The notes: generated by a model not told the origin, from the sequence alone. Counted from the first letter of the stretch, positions 36,675-46,290 are shown. The stretch: DNA of 64,000 nucleotides from Promethearchaeota archaeon (GCA_004524515.1 SDNV01000001.1:1-64000), one strand, 5' to 3'. Translations and numbers: made by a program.

Positions 36675-37103
36675 TTAAAAACCTTTTAATTGAGTACCTG
36701 TTTTAAACTCTTTTTTCTTCTTAAATCTTTTAGTCCTAAAATAATGCTTTTTTCTTTCAGAAAGAATTTCAATATATTTTCTCAAGATCTCTTCCATTAA
36801 GTCCTTAGTTGCTTTATCAGAGGTTATTTCTCTCGGATTATTCAAAATAGCTAATATCTCTTTATTTCTAGTATTTGAATCTCCAGGTAAACCCAAATTT
36901 ATAATAGGTATATGATAGGAATGTAAAAACCATCCCTTCCTATCAGATTCATGTGCAATAATTTTTAAGATATTTGATTCTTCTTTTTTAATTTTGAAGT
37001 CCATAATATTTTTTCCCGGTCGAATCATTATCGTCGCATACATCGGAATATTATTTTTTGGATCATGGACCTTTTTAAGAAACTCCTTTAATCTCGGATT
37101 CAT
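36675..37103 (-). CDS. Conserved-looking protein of unknown function
   Basis: Unrecognised protein of 142 residues from the ATG at 37103 (a GTG lies two codons upstream). It looks like a compact alpha/beta domain: YATIMIRPGKNIMDFKIKKEES, then KIIAHESDRKGWFLHSYHIPIINLG, then a helical stretch ending with a very basic tail (KHYFRTKRFKKKKEFK). The basic tail suggests contact with RNA or the ribosome, but this is conjecture. It is convergent with trmI and divergent from the pseudo-GTPase gene. Confidence 0.5.
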   Translation of the reverse strand: MNPRLKEFLKKVHDPKNNIPMYATIMIRPGKNIMDFKIKKEESNILKIIAHESDRKGWFLHSYHIPIINLGLPGDSNTRNKEILAILNNPREITSDKATKDLMEEILRKYIEILSERKKHYFRTKRFKKKKEFKTGTQLKGF

Positions 37104-37221
37104 TTTCACTCACTTCTTACCAAAATATTTAAGATATAAAAAAGAATAAATTAAAATTGATAAAAAAATTTTTTATTTATTAGATTTTGTCCAAATTTTT
37201 TGATTTTTTAAGATTGGTTCT

Positions 37222-38247
37222 ATGAGTTCTTCTAAACATCTCCCTTCTCTTGAAAATGAATTAAAAGTTAAAGTTTGTTTATTAGGAGGATATGAAAATT
37301 ATAAAAACCAATTTGAAAAATTTGTAAGCTCTCATCATTTCCCTTTTAATAATAAAAATAATATTGGGGTTAACATTTCAAAAGTTGATTTTAAATACAA
37401 TTCTCTCAATTATGGATTTTATCTCTGGAATATTGATTGTAATCAACGACACGCTTTCTTACGTACAACTTACTATCATGGTTCAGAAGCTATCATAGTG
37501 TTCATTTCTGAAACGAAATTAGAACAAATGATATCTTATTTGGATGAAATTAAATCAAGACTACCTTTCATTACCATAGCTTTTTGTATAATTCTCGAAA
37601 AAAGTACTAAAAAAGAAATTCTAGAAAAATATCTTAAAAAAAATCAATTTGACTCAATAATTAAATCAAATAATATCAAAATTAGCGAGATATCTTCACC
37701 TTTGGAGGTATTCGAACAGATTTGTGCTTTCTATATTGAAAAAAAGGAAACTTGTCAAGAAACCGATAATTTTATCATAAATTTTATCCCGATAAAATCA
37801 TTTATTCGACAACAAAAATATAAAGATGAATGTCAGGATTATTTCGAACCTCCTAATTGCGGAGAAACTAATCAGAATTGCCGAATCAATACCGACGTTA
37901 TATTAGGTTATTTATCCGAACTGGGATTTGAAATTGATTCTGATTATATGGAATGGTTAAAAATAAAAAATGAAGATTTCGGAACGTTCTCAATTTCCCT
38001 AATAAATGGAAAAGTAAAGCTCTTTCCTATAATTTGCCAGAAATGTCATAAAAATAAATGTCGCAAATATAATAAAGAATATTATGTGTGTATTGAACAG
38101 AAAACTAAGGGATGGACCAGTGATAAAGAATTAGGACAGGCAGAACTTCTTCTTTTATCAAAAATTCTAGCTCTGAAAACTAATAGATTACCCCTTTCTG
38201 TTTTAAAACAACTCGCAAAAATAAATACTTGTATAAGGAATAAATAA
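37222..38247 (+). CDS. Degenerate Rab/Ras-like pseudo-GTPase with Cys-rich C-terminus
   Basis: Protein of 341 residues. Residues about 14-165 have the plan of a small GTPase: a strand KVKVCLLGGYENYKNQF where the P-loop should be, IGVNISKVDF at switch I, and WNIDCNQRHAFLRTTYYHGSEAIIVFIS (about 69-96), which aligns with the WDTAGQERF...SYYRGAHGAIIVYD of Rab proteins. All nucleotide motifs are damaged: no GxxxxGKS, no DxxG, and EKST in place of NKxD. The C-terminal part carries clustered cysteines (NCGETNQNC and CQKCHKNKC at about 280-288) that could bind zinc. It probably acts as a scaffold rather than a GTPase. The call is from alignment by eye. Confidence 0.5.
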   Translation: MSSSKHLPSLENELKVKVCLLGGYENYKNQFEKFVSSHHFPFNNKNNIGVNISKVDFKYNSLNYGFYLWNIDCNQRHAFLRTTYYHGSEAIIVFISETKLEQMISYLDEIKSRLPFITIAFCIILEKSTKKEILEKYLKKNQFDSIIKSNNIKISEISSPLEVFEQICAFYIEKKETCQETDNFIINFIPIKSFIRQQKYKDECQDYFEPPNCGETNQNCRINTDVILGYLSELGFEIDSDYMEWLKIKNEDFGTFSISLINGKVKLFPIICQKCHKNKCRKYNKEYYVCIEQKTKGWTSDKELGQAELLLLSKILALKTNRLPLSVLKQLAKINTCIRNK

Positions 38248-38262
38248 TTGTATTAGTTACTT

Positions 38263-38685
38263 ATGACTGTCATTTTAAAAACATTTGATATAAAGACTAA
38301 AGCGTATTGCGATATTATTGATATCACTCAAAATGTTCAAAATGCCATAAAAAATAGCAATGTTAAAGACGGTATCGTGAATGTTCATATTGCGGGCTCA
38401 ACAGGGGCAATCTCTACTGTAGAATATGAACCCGGATTAGTGAATCACGATATTCAAGAATTCCTTGAAAAAATTATCCCGTATGATCTAAATTATAAGC
38501 ATCATAGAACATGGGGGGATCATAATGGAGCAGGACACTTACGAAGTTTTCTTTTGAAAACCTCTATGACTTTTCCTTTTCAAAACAAAAAATTAATCTT
38601 AGGGACTTGGCAGCAGATAATCTTTATCGAGTGTGATGAAAAAGGGAGATATAGGGAGATTTATTGCTCAATTATCGGTGAATAA
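38263..38685 (+). CDS. YjbQ/UPF0047 family protein
   Basis: Protein of 140 residues in the YjbQ family, reported to have weak thiamin phosphate synthase activity. Typical segments are GIVNVHIAGSTGAISTVEYEPGLVNHDI (about 39-66) and HHRTWGDHNGAGHLRSFLLKTS (about 80-101), followed by LGTWQQIIFIECDEKGR. The conserved His and Asp residues surround the presumed active site. It starts 15 nt after the pseudo-GTPase gene, so the two may be co-transcribed. The biological role is unsettled. Confidence 0.9.
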   Translation: MTVILKTFDIKTKAYCDIIDITQNVQNAIKNSNVKDGIVNVHIAGSTGAISTVEYEPGLVNHDIQEFLEKIIPYDLNYKHHRTWGDHNGAGHLRSFLLKTSMTFPFQNKKLILGTWQQIIFIECDEKGRYREIYCSIIGE

Positions 38686-38773
38686 TTTATTATTTCCCTA
38701 ATTTTTAAGGGTTAATTTTCTTTAATATCATAAAAAATCTTTAAGAAGCGATAAAATAGAAAGAAAAAAATTA

Positions 38774-39001
38774 TTACTTTTTTTGATAATTTTGAACTAA
38801 AAATTCTAATTCATCCATTACAATTTTATATGCATCTCTTCGTCTCTTGGCTTCTACTAAATCATAATGGTTTTCTAAATCTTCTAATTTCTTATAAAAT
38901 TTTGGAATCTTTTTGTAAAAACCATATATTGTTGCGATTTGATAGTTTAAATTTTCTAAAAATTTATTCTCCTCTTCAAAATCCCATTCAATTTCAATCA
39001 A
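38774..39001 (-). CDS. Small helical protein
   Basis: Unrecognised protein of 75 residues, rich in aromatic and charged residues, probably two or three helices (ENKFLENLNYQIATIYGFY, KLEDLENHYDLVEAKRRRDAYKIVMDELEFLV). The start is TTG at 39001 following GAGGT; an ATT immediately downstream in frame is another candidate given the other unusual starts here. It is convergent with the YjbQ gene and divergent from the Rag-like GTPase. Function unknown. Confidence 0.45.
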   Translation of the reverse strand: MIEIEWDFEEENKFLENLNYQIATIYGFYKKIPKFYKKLEDLENHYDLVEAKRRRDAYKIVMDELEFLVQNYQKK

Positions 39002-39256
39002 TTACCTCATCATCCGTGGTTTGTGATACGGCTTAAAGAATGAATAATCAGAGGTATTAAAAAAAGTATATATGATTGAAATAAGACAGATATATCATGA
39101 TAATAATATTAAAGAAACATCAATACCGCTGAGATTATAATTTATTTCCCATACGAAAACACAATTTTATAATTTAGTGTTTCAATAATCTTTTATTAAG
39201 CAATTCTAATTATAATCTTAAGTTTAAAAAACTATCATAATTATGGTTAAAATAAT

Positions 39257-40198
39257 ATGGTTTCAATGAAAAATGCCATTAAAATTATAGTCGCTGGATT
39301 AGACAATGCCGGAAAGACTTCTATTTTGTTGGCGCTAGACAAGAAATATGATTTTCAACAGGAGATAATAGCATTAAAGCCTACTATAAAAGTAGAATAT
39401 CACAGAGCGATGTTTCTCGGAAATCTCTGCTTCTTTTGGGATTGTGGAGGTCAAGAACAATATAGAAAACTATATCAGAAAAGAGCAGATGTATATTTTG
39501 CTGGTACGGATTTATTAGTGTATGTAATAGACATTCAAGATAAAGAGAGATACGAAGCCTCCCTAAAATATTTGGATGTGCTCTTGCAATACTTTATAAG
39601 TAATGATATGGACGTCCCTATCATTGTTTCCTTTCATAAATATGATCCCGAGTTACACACGATTGAAGAGATACACGAGTCAATTGATGAATTGAGAGAG
39701 CTTATTACTGAGAAGTATTCCATGTTTAAAATATTATTTCAACAAACTTCGATCTATGACATCATCTCTATTGTGCAGTTAATCTCTTATGGGCTCTCGA
39801 TTTTTGATGAAAAGTTTTTTGAACTTTCTTTATTATTAGAAGATTATTTAGTGAATAAATTCAATTCTATCTCCCTTATTTTATTTGATCCCAATGGGAT
39901 TATCATAAGTGAGTTTTATAGTGATTCCATCAACCCTGAAATTTATATTGAATTATTAGAATCAATAAAAGAACACCTATTTTTATTAAAAAGAATGCAG
40001 GAGGAGGAGTATACGATAGATTATAACATTTTTGACCTTGAAAATAAATTGTTATCATATCTCCATAAAATAAAAATCCAAAAAGAGACATATTTTGTAT
40101 CGGTTGTGATTGAAGAACAATTTAAAGATAATTTGCTAAATAGATTTCCTGAATTAGTTGAAGATATAACTAATATTCTAGAATCGATTTTACCTTGA
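39257..40198 (+). CDS. Rag/Gtr-like small GTPase with C-terminal roadblock/longin-like domain
   Basis: GTPase of 313 residues. G1 is GLDNAGKTS (about 13-21), G3 is WDCGGQEQYR (about 57-66) and G4 is HKYD (about 134-137). His in place of the usual Asn of NKxD is the signature of RagA/Gtr1 proteins, and the LDxAGKT loop is shared with the Arf-Rag branch. Residues from about 185 form a separate alpha/beta part (SISLILFDPNGIIISEFY...) like the roadblock/longin C-terminal domain of Rag GTPases that mediates dimerisation. Asgard archaea are known to have such GTPases. The partner Rag-like subunit is not in the window. The ATGs at 39257 and 39266 are both possible starts. Confidence 0.75.
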   Translation: MVSMKNAIKIIVAGLDNAGKTSILLALDKKYDFQQEIIALKPTIKVEYHRAMFLGNLCFFWDCGGQEQYRKLYQKRADVYFAGTDLLVYVIDIQDKERYEASLKYLDVLLQYFISNDMDVPIIVSFHKYDPELHTIEEIHESIDELRELITEKYSMFKILFQQTSIYDIISIVQLISYGLSIFDEKFFELSLLLEDYLVNKFNSISLILFDPNGIIISEFYSDSINPEIYIELLESIKEHLFLLKRMQEEEYTIDYNIFDLENKLLSYLHKIKIQKETYFVSVVIEEQFKDNLLNRFPELVEDITNILESILP

Positions 40199-40263
40199 AT
40201 TTATTCCTATAAATATAGATTTCAACCTTGTATTGTTTAAATATAATATATCCATGTAAGAAC

Positions 40264-41406
40264 TTATTCTATTTTTAAAATCTCTCTGGCTTTATCTATA
40301 AGCTTCTCCTTTCTCTTCTGATGGTTTTTAATGAATTTTATAACTTTTTCAATACATTCTTTTTTATGTTCTCCGCACATTAATTCACCTTTAACACATT
40401 TCGCAAAGTCATCTGCAAGTTTATCATCGTCCTCTTCAAAATGATAGGTTAATATCTTGTAAATCATGCATTTTTGAGGTTCACCTCCTAGTTCCTGTTG
40501 TTCCTTTTTATTTCTTCGTCCTCCCGTAAGAGCTCCTTTGAGCTTTTTGGTTATGGATTCTAAAGGTTCGTTAAATGTAAAGTAGCTATTGGGATTTCTT
40601 TTTGACATCTTATCTGTTCCATCCAATCCCGCTAATAATTTATGATAGGTAGCGCCTGGAAGAAAGTATTCTTCTTGAACGATTTTGTCATCGACTTTCT
40701 TTTCTTTATAATATCTACGAGTAAGATCTCTGGTTAATCTTATATGAGGATCCTGATCAATGCCAACAGGAACGACAGTAGGCTGCGCACCATCTTTCAG
40801 TTGGGGTAAAATAATATCTCCTACCTGGATTAACGCTGCTAAATAAAGACCAAAGGTTTTTTCTCCATAAATTGCATTTAACATATTTTGAGTTACTAAT
40901 CGACTTACTTTAAACGCGACATCCATAACGATCGGTTCCTTAGATTGCCTCCAAATATAAGCTTTATCTGGGGAGGGATCTAATCCTAATGCTAATATAT
41001 CTGCTAAATTATCTACTGCGTCTGCCTCCGCCTCTTCATAAGTTATTCCATTATCTTCCCATGATTCTATATCTGCTATGCAATAATATGCCTTGGCCCC
41101 CATTTTCTGAAATTCTACGATTTCTAATGCAGTAGTTAATGTTCCTAAATGAAACGGACCAGAGGGCTTAATTCCACTCATAACTGCCCATGGCTGTTTC
41201 TTGTCAATTGCTTTAAAAATATCATCCAGTGAACGATGTCCAAATATAATTTTCCGTCTAATAAATCTGTTATCAATTAATTGTTGTCTCTCTAGTTCAC
41301 CCAAGCGCTCAATACCAAATTCATTTATCAATCTTTCATAGTCCTCTTCATCGATTCCTCTTGAACTCCAAGGATCCATTATAAAATCTTTGTTTTTCTT
41401 TGCCAT
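40264..41406 (-). CDS. trpS: Tryptophanyl-tRNA synthetase
   Basis: Class Ic aminoacyl-tRNA synthetase of the archaeal/eukaryotic type, 380 residues. The HIGH-like motif is PSGPFHLGT (about 81-89) and the second signature is KMSKRNP (about 261-267). IDQDPHIRLTRDLTRRY and the segment SRLVTQNMLNAIYGEKTFGLYLAALIQVGDIILPQ distinguish TrpRS from TyrRS. It is monocistronic and divergent from hisI. Confidence 0.93.
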   Translation of the reverse strand: MAKKNKDFIMDPWSSRGIDEEDYERLINEFGIERLGELERQQLIDNRFIRRKIIFGHRSLDDIFKAIDKKQPWAVMSGIKPSGPFHLGTLTTALEIVEFQKMGAKAYYCIADIESWEDNGITYEEAEADAVDNLADILALGLDPSPDKAYIWRQSKEPIVMDVAFKVSRLVTQNMLNAIYGEKTFGLYLAALIQVGDIILPQLKDGAQPTVVPVGIDQDPHIRLTRDLTRRYYKEKKVDDKIVQEEYFLPGATYHKLLAGLDGTDKMSKRNPNSYFTFNEPLESITKKLKGALTGGRRNKKEQQELGGEPQKCMIYKILTYHFEEDDDKLADDFAKCVKGELMCGEHKKECIEKVIKFIKNHQKRKEKLIDKAREILKIE

Positions 41407-41499
41407 AATTCTTAATAGTGTTGTGTGAAGATGATGATCTTGATAAATTTTAATAAATTATGAATTTTATGAAACCTAAATTATATCAGATGATTTAAC

Positions 41500-41913
41500 A
41501 TGAAGAAATTTTCTCCAAAAGAAATTGAAAAATTTATTGAAAAGTTAGATTTTTCGAAAATTGAAGGTGGAATAGTTCCGGTCATCGCACAGGATTATAA
41601 AACTAACCAAATTTTAATGTTAGCATTTGCTAATGAGGAGGCTGTACGTCAATCTTTAGAAACTGGAATTGTGTGTTATTATTCACGATCCCGTAAAAAA
41701 TTATGGAAAAAAGGAGAAGAAAGCGGCCACATTCAAGAGATTCAACAAGTTTTTGTGGATTGTTATAACGATACTATTTTATTTAAGGTTAAGCAAAAAG
41801 TAGCAGCCTGTCATACGGGATTTTACTCTTGTTTTCACAGAGAATATGTGAATGGAGAATTTAAAATCGATGGTAAACGTATTTTCGATCCTGATACAGT
41901 TTATAAAAAATAA
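41500..41913 (+). CDS. hisI: Phosphoribosyl-AMP cyclohydrolase
   Basis: Third step of histidine biosynthesis, opening the purine ring of PR-AMP. The single-domain HisI form of 137 residues shows YSRSRKKLWKKGEESGHIQEI (about 66-86), VDCYNDTILFKV, and the zinc-binding CHTGFYSCFHR (about 105-115). Other his genes are absent here, so it is a lone copy. A 94-nt spacer separates it from divergent trpS. Confidence 0.94.
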   Translation: MKKFSPKEIEKFIEKLDFSKIEGGIVPVIAQDYKTNQILMLAFANEEAVRQSLETGIVCYYSRSRKKLWKKGEESGHIQEIQQVFVDCYNDTILFKVKQKVAACHTGFYSCFHREYVNGEFKIDGKRIFDPDTVYKK

Positions 41914-42013
41914 GAATCCCCTCAATTTCTTCTTTCATTCTAAAACGGTTTAAGTTAATCATTAATTTTTTGAAGCAAATTCATTGTTATAGATAATTTA
42001 ATTTTATTCTATT

Positions 42014-42427
42014 ATGAAATCAAAAGAAAAAAACAATGACGATAATTGGAAAAAAATTTTATCAAATGACCAATATTATGTACTAAGACAGAAAGGTACC
42101 GAACCCCCTTTTACGGGAAAATACTGGAATCATCATGAAAAGGGAATTTATAAATGTGCGGGTTGTGGAGCTCCCTTATTCGATTCTAAAACTAAATTTG
42201 ATTCGGGAACAGGTTGGCCAAGTTTTTATGCTCCAATTTTAGAAGAAAACGTCAGAGAAAAAAGAGATATAAGTTATGGAATGATTCGTAAAGAAGTGCT
42301 TTGTAGTAAATGTCAGGGTCATCTAGGTCATGTGTTTAATGATGGGCCAAACCCTACGAGATTAAGATATTGTATAAATTCGGTTTCATTGGACTTTGAA
42401 CCTGAAACTACTTCCAAACATGAATAA
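42014..42427 (+). CDS. msrB: Peptide methionine (R)-S-oxide reductase
   Basis: MsrB, 137 residues. It repairs methionine-R-sulfoxide in proteins. Zinc-binding pairs are CAGCGAPLF (about 46-54) and [12 protein letters not shown] (about 96-107); the pocket is [10 protein letters not shown]; the catalytic Cys lies in RYCINSVSL (about 123). It converges on the Lrp-type gene 39 nt away. No msrA is nearby. Confidence 0.95.
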   Translation: MKSKEKNNDDNWKKILSNDQYYVLRQKGTEPPFTGKYWNHHEKGIYKCAGCGAPLFDSKTKFDSGTGWPSFYAPILEENVREKRDISYGMIRKEVLCSKCQGHLGHVFNDGPNPTRLRYCINSVSLDFEPETTSKHE

Positions 42428-42465
42428 AAGATATCCCGAAAAATAGTAAAGATTGGAATTTAAGA

Positions 42466-42921
42466 TTAAATTTCTACAAAAGAGGTATTCTTATATTCCT
42501 TTAAAACCATATTTGAATTGGTTCGGGTAATAAATTCACTCTGGTTCAACTCACGAATAAATTTGTGAACATCATCAGATTCCCGAAATCTACAAATTAA
42601 TGCAGCGGATTGCTCTCCTGTGGTATGAAAAACGGAACAAACCTCGGGCTTATTACTAACTTCGCTCAAAATCTCTTCGGTATGTTTTCCATCGATTTGT
42701 ACTCGTATTAAAAAGGTGAGTTTATACCCTAATTTTATATTATTCAGTTTGAGAGTATACCCTTCTATAATCTCATTTTTTTTTAATTTAGAAATCCTAT
42801 TATGGATGGTACCAATTGAGATTCCTAATTGGTCTTGGATTTCTCTGTAAGATTTGCGTGCATCTTCTTGTAATATTCTTAGAATATCCTTGTCAATTTC
42901 GTCCAAAACATCCTTCTTCAT
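42466..42921 (-). CDS. Lrp/AsnC-family transcription regulator
   Basis: Regulator of 151 residues from the ATG at 42921. N-terminal helix-turn-helix: DEIDKDILRILQEDARKSYREIQDQLGISIGTIHNRISKLKKNEII (about 5-50). C-terminal RAM ligand-binding domain: LTFLIRVQIDGKHTEEILSEVSNKPEVCSVFHTTGEQSAALICRF. The TTG at 42936 would add five residues. It is divergent from the thermosome gene across 242 nt, where it could bind, but no operator could be assigned. The effector, usually an amino acid, is unknown. Confidence 0.9.
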   Translation of the reverse strand: MKKDVLDEIDKDILRILQEDARKSYREIQDQLGISIGTIHNRISKLKKNEIIEGYTLKLNNIKLGYKLTFLIRVQIDGKHTEEILSEVSNKPEVCSVFHTTGEQSAALICRFRESDDVHKFIRELNQSEFITRTNSNMVLKEYKNTSFVEI

Positions 42922-43060
42922 AAAGTAAAAGACCAATTTTCCTATTCTTTTTTTTTAAAAAAACCAATATAACTTTATAAGCAATAATATTTAAAATTTT
43001 TCAGTTTAAATCTAAATCGGTGAAAAATGTTTAAAAATAATTCTTATCAACAAAAACGAT

Positions 43061-43070
43061 TATATATTTA
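43061..43070 (+). promoter_or_regulatory. TATA box of thermosome gene
   Basis: TATATATTTA, in the wider AT-rich GATTATATATTTAAAGATC at 43059-43077, is the best archaeal TATA element before the thermosome start at 43164. It predicts transcription from near 43091 and a leader of about 70 nt ending in AGGATGGTG before the ATG. Confidence 0.5.
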
Positions 43071-43163
43071 AAGATCCCCAAATCATAAAAAACACAAAAT
43101 TAAAAAAATATCCTATCCTTTTTTGCTTAAACAAAATATACTTAAATTAGAGGATGGTGTAAA

Positions 43164-44756
43164 ATGTCTTTTGGTGTACCTGTAATAATATTAAAGGAAG
43201 GTTCTGAAGAAGTACGTGAGAAGGAAGCTCGAAACCAAAATATAAATGCCATGGTAGCTATTGCAGAAACGGTCAGTTCTACTCTTGGTCCGAAAGGTAT
43301 GGCAAAAATGATCGTAGATTCTTTGGGAGATTCGACAATAACCAATGATGGGGCGGAAATTCTCAAAAAATTAGATATCGAGAATGTCGCGGCTAATATG
43401 ATGGTAAATGTAGCGAAAGCTATGGATACTGATATCGGTGATGGAACTACCGCGGTGGTGATTTTTTCTGCTGCTTTACTTAAAAATGCGTTAGAATTAA
43501 TTGAACAAGATATTCATCCAAAACACATTACTCATGGCTATAAGTTAGCAGTGGATAAAGCGATTCAAATAGTAAATGAAATTGCTACTAAAATTACCAA
43601 GGATGATACCGAAATTCTTAAAAACGCAGCCAAAACAGCTATGAATTCAAAGGATATTGCTCCTTTAAGGGATTTTTTTGCGGATCTTGCGTTAAAGGCA
43701 GTAAAACATATAGAAGATGATAATATCTTTAATAAAGTAGGAGATATTAAAATTGTAAAAGCTCAAGGAAAATCACTTAAAGATTCTGAGTTAATTTCTG
43801 GCGTATATACCGAGAAAGAAAAAGTTAATACCAATATGCCTGATGTTCTTAAAGATGTAAAAATAGCTGTCATTAGAAAGAAATTAGACGTGGTAAAAAC
43901 GGAATTTGATGCCCAAATCCAAATTCATAATCCTGCGGATATCCAAAAATTTTTAGATCAAGAAGGACAAGCTCTTAAAGAACATATGAAGGTCTTTAAA
44001 AGGTTAGGTATCAATATGATCGTGAATAATAGTGATATTTCAGACAAGTTTGGAGCATATTTGGCAAAAGAAGGAATTGCCGCTATTAAGAATGTGGGAG
44101 AGAAAGATTATAAATCGATTTTAAAAGCAACCGGAGCGAAATTCATTGATGATATTAAAATGTTAACTGAAAATGATCTTGGCTATGCGGAAAGAGTCAA
44201 ATTCGAAAAAATAGGCAGTAATGAATATACTTTTTTCGAGGGTTGTAAAAATCCTAAGAGTGTATCTATATTGCTTAAAGGAGGTCTCCAAAATGCTCTT
44301 GATGCTGCTGAAATTTCTTTAAATGATGTTCTCTCTGTTATTGCCAAAATTCTTGATACAAAAATGGTAGTGGCGGGGGGAGGAGCGATTTATCTGGAGA
44401 TTGCCAAGAGATTAAGAACCTATGCGAATGTCATTTCTGGCAAAGAACAATTAGCGGTGAATGCGTTTGCGCTTGCTCTTGAAGAAATCCCTACTACCTT
44501 AATCAGAAATGCGGGATTAGATGAAATTGAAAAAATTACTGAACTAAGAGCAGCTCATAAGACCGATACTGATAAATGGATTGGAATTGATACCATTACC
44601 AATACTGTAGGAAATAATTTCGAAAAGGGAATTATTGAGCCGGCAGCCTTAATCCTTTATCTACTAAAATCTGGAACGGAATTAGCTAATCTAATACTAC
44701 GAGTAGATAGAATTATCCGAGCAAGTAGTGCAGGAAAATCAGGTTTTAGACCTTAA
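43164..44756 (+). CDS. thsA: Thermosome subunit (group II chaperonin)
   Basis: Group II (TCP-1-type) chaperonin subunit of 530 residues. SSTLGPKGMAKMIVDSLGDSTITNDGAEIL (about 34-63) and GDGTTAVVIFS (about 93-103) form the ATP site; VVAGGGAIYLEIAKRL (about 402) and the second-half ATP-binding Asp region are in place. The C-terminal tail is short with no Gly-Met repeat. It folds cytosolic proteins in a double ring. A leader ribosome-binding site AGGATGGTG precedes ATG 43164. A strong T-rich tract follows the stop. Confidence 0.95.
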   Translation: MSFGVPVIILKEGSEEVREKEARNQNINAMVAIAETVSSTLGPKGMAKMIVDSLGDSTITNDGAEILKKLDIENVAANMMVNVAKAMDTDIGDGTTAVVIFSAALLKNALELIEQDIHPKHITHGYKLAVDKAIQIVNEIATKITKDDTEILKNAAKTAMNSKDIAPLRDFFADLALKAVKHIEDDNIFNKVGDIKIVKAQGKSLKDSELISGVYTEKEKVNTNMPDVLKDVKIAVIRKKLDVVKTEFDAQIQIHNPADIQKFLDQEGQALKEHMKVFKRLGINMIVNNSDISDKFGAYLAKEGIAAIKNVGEKDYKSILKATGAKFIDDIKMLTENDLGYAERVKFEKIGSNEYTFFEGCKNPKSVSILLKGGLQNALDAAEISLNDVLSVIAKILDTKMVVAGGGAIYLEIAKRLRTYANVISGKEQLAVNAFALALEEIPTTLIRNAGLDEIEKITELRAAHKTDTDKWIGIDTITNTVGNNFEKGIIEPAALILYLLKSGTELANLILRVDRIIRASSAGKSGFRP

Positions 44757-44762
44757 ATTGAA

Positions 44763-44787
44763 TTTTTTTTTATTTTTATTTATTTAT
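44763..44787 (+). terminator. T-rich tract after thermosome gene
   Basis: Nine T residues, then five T, then more short T runs, starting 6 nt after the thermosome stop. This is a typical archaeal U-rich transcription terminator without a stem. Confidence 0.55.
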
Positions 44788-44867
44788 CTCATTTTTATAG
44801 ATTTTTTAATTTATATTCAATTTACGCCAATCTTATAGTTTATTAGAAATTCACAATTTTAGATAAC

Positions 44868-46253
44868 ATGGATAAAAAGATTGTACTCTTCGGAGCGGGG
44901 AGTGCAGCATTTGGACCTCCCACATTAAGCGACATATATTCTAGCAAAATATTATCCGGATCCACTATCGTTTTGATTGATATTGATGAACCAAAACTGA
45001 ATATGATTTATGAGATACTATCTCATGAAAATAAACTTAGGGGAAATAAATATAATTTAGAAAAAACAACAGAATTGAAAACCGCTGTAAAAAATGCAGA
45101 TTTTGTAATTTGCTCCATTGAACATGGAGATCGATTCAAATATCGTTGGCAAGATCATAGAATCCCTCATAGTTATGGAACCTCCGAGATGATGGCCGAA
45201 AATGGGGGTCCGGGTGGATTTTTTCATTCTGCTCGTCAAATCCCCACCATAGTCAATATTGCCAAAGAAACCTACAAGGCAAATCCGCATGCGTTCTTCA
45301 TTAATTATTCGAATCCCGTGTCTCGAATTTGTTTAGCAATAAAACGAGCAGTACCTGAACTAAAACTTGTGGGACTGTGCCATCAAATAGGTTTATTCTT
45401 GCCAGATCTTCCTTATATTGTGGATGAAAATCTTCAAGCCGAAAAGCTTAAAGCATTATCCCCAAACGATAAGATAAATCTACATAAAGAATCCTTAAAA
45501 AATACTAAAATTACTGTGGGAGGATTAAACCATTTTGCCTTCATACTGGGTCTGGAAAATTTAAAAACTAGTGAAGATTTAATGCCAAAATTTAATGCAA
45601 ATTGCATGAATTATTATCAAGATAAATGGGACAGATTTAAATATGCGGACTTAACATTTGAGATTTATAAACGTTTTGGATGGTTTCCCTATGTAGGAGA
45701 TAATCACATCTGTGAATATTTGCAGATTGGATCAAATCATACTAAATATTCAGATTTAGATGATTGGATCACCCGCATGGAACAAGGTAAAATTGGAACC
45801 AATAAAAGGTATGAAAGAAACTATAAAAGACTTTTAAATGGGAAATATTCAAAAAGAGGAATTTTAATGAAAGATGAATCCGGAGAAAGAGGGGTTCCCA
45901 TTATCGAAGAAATTATTGAAAATACTAATAGCTATGAAATTGCTGTAAATGTGCCTAATGAAGGAATCATTGATAATCTTCCGCGAGATTTGATCCTTGA
46001 GTGTTCTGGCACGGTCAACAAAGATGGTGTTCATGGGGTTAAATTAGGAAAAATTCCCAAAAATATCGCCGCACTTTTAAGGATTGAGGCTTCGATTCAA
46101 GATGTTTGTGTGGAGGCAATTCTTAAAGAGTCTAAGGATCTTGCCATTGCTTGTATCGCGATGGATGTTAATTGTGGAAGTTTTGAAAGGGCTGAAAATA
46201 TTTATAACGAAATGATCAAAATTCAGAAGGAATATTTACCAAAATTCAAATAA
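44868..46253 (+). CDS. Glycoside hydrolase family 4 (alpha-glucosidase/alpha-galactosidase-like)
   Basis: GH4 enzyme of 461 residues, a group that uses NAD+ and Mn2+ for redox-assisted glycoside cleavage. The NAD motif is VLFGAGSAAFGPPTLSDI (about 5-22); the ENGGPGGFFHSARQIP segment (about 109-124), INYSNPVSRI (about 144) and the metal-binding LCHQIG (about 167) and GLNHFAF (about 223) follow. The GxGS opening and His placement fit the AglA/MelA branch, but the sugar is not determined. There is no adjacent transporter. Confidence 0.85.
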   Translation: MDKKIVLFGAGSAAFGPPTLSDIYSSKILSGSTIVLIDIDEPKLNMIYEILSHENKLRGNKYNLEKTTELKTAVKNADFVICSIEHGDRFKYRWQDHRIPHSYGTSEMMAENGGPGGFFHSARQIPTIVNIAKETYKANPHAFFINYSNPVSRICLAIKRAVPELKLVGLCHQIGLFLPDLPYIVDENLQAEKLKALSPNDKINLHKESLKNTKITVGGLNHFAFILGLENLKTSEDLMPKFNANCMNYYQDKWDRFKYADLTFEIYKRFGWFPYVGDNHICEYLQIGSNHTKYSDLDDWITRMEQGKIGTNKRYERNYKRLLNGKYSKRGILMKDESGERGVPIIEEIIENTNSYEIAVNVPNEGIIDNLPRDLILECSGTVNKDGVHGVKLGKIPKNIAALLRIEASIQDVCVEAILKESKDLAIACIAMDVNCGSFERAENIYNEMIKIQKEYLPKFK

Positions 46254-46290
46254 ATAAAGAAAAAAATTTTTTTTAAATCATTGAGATTTT

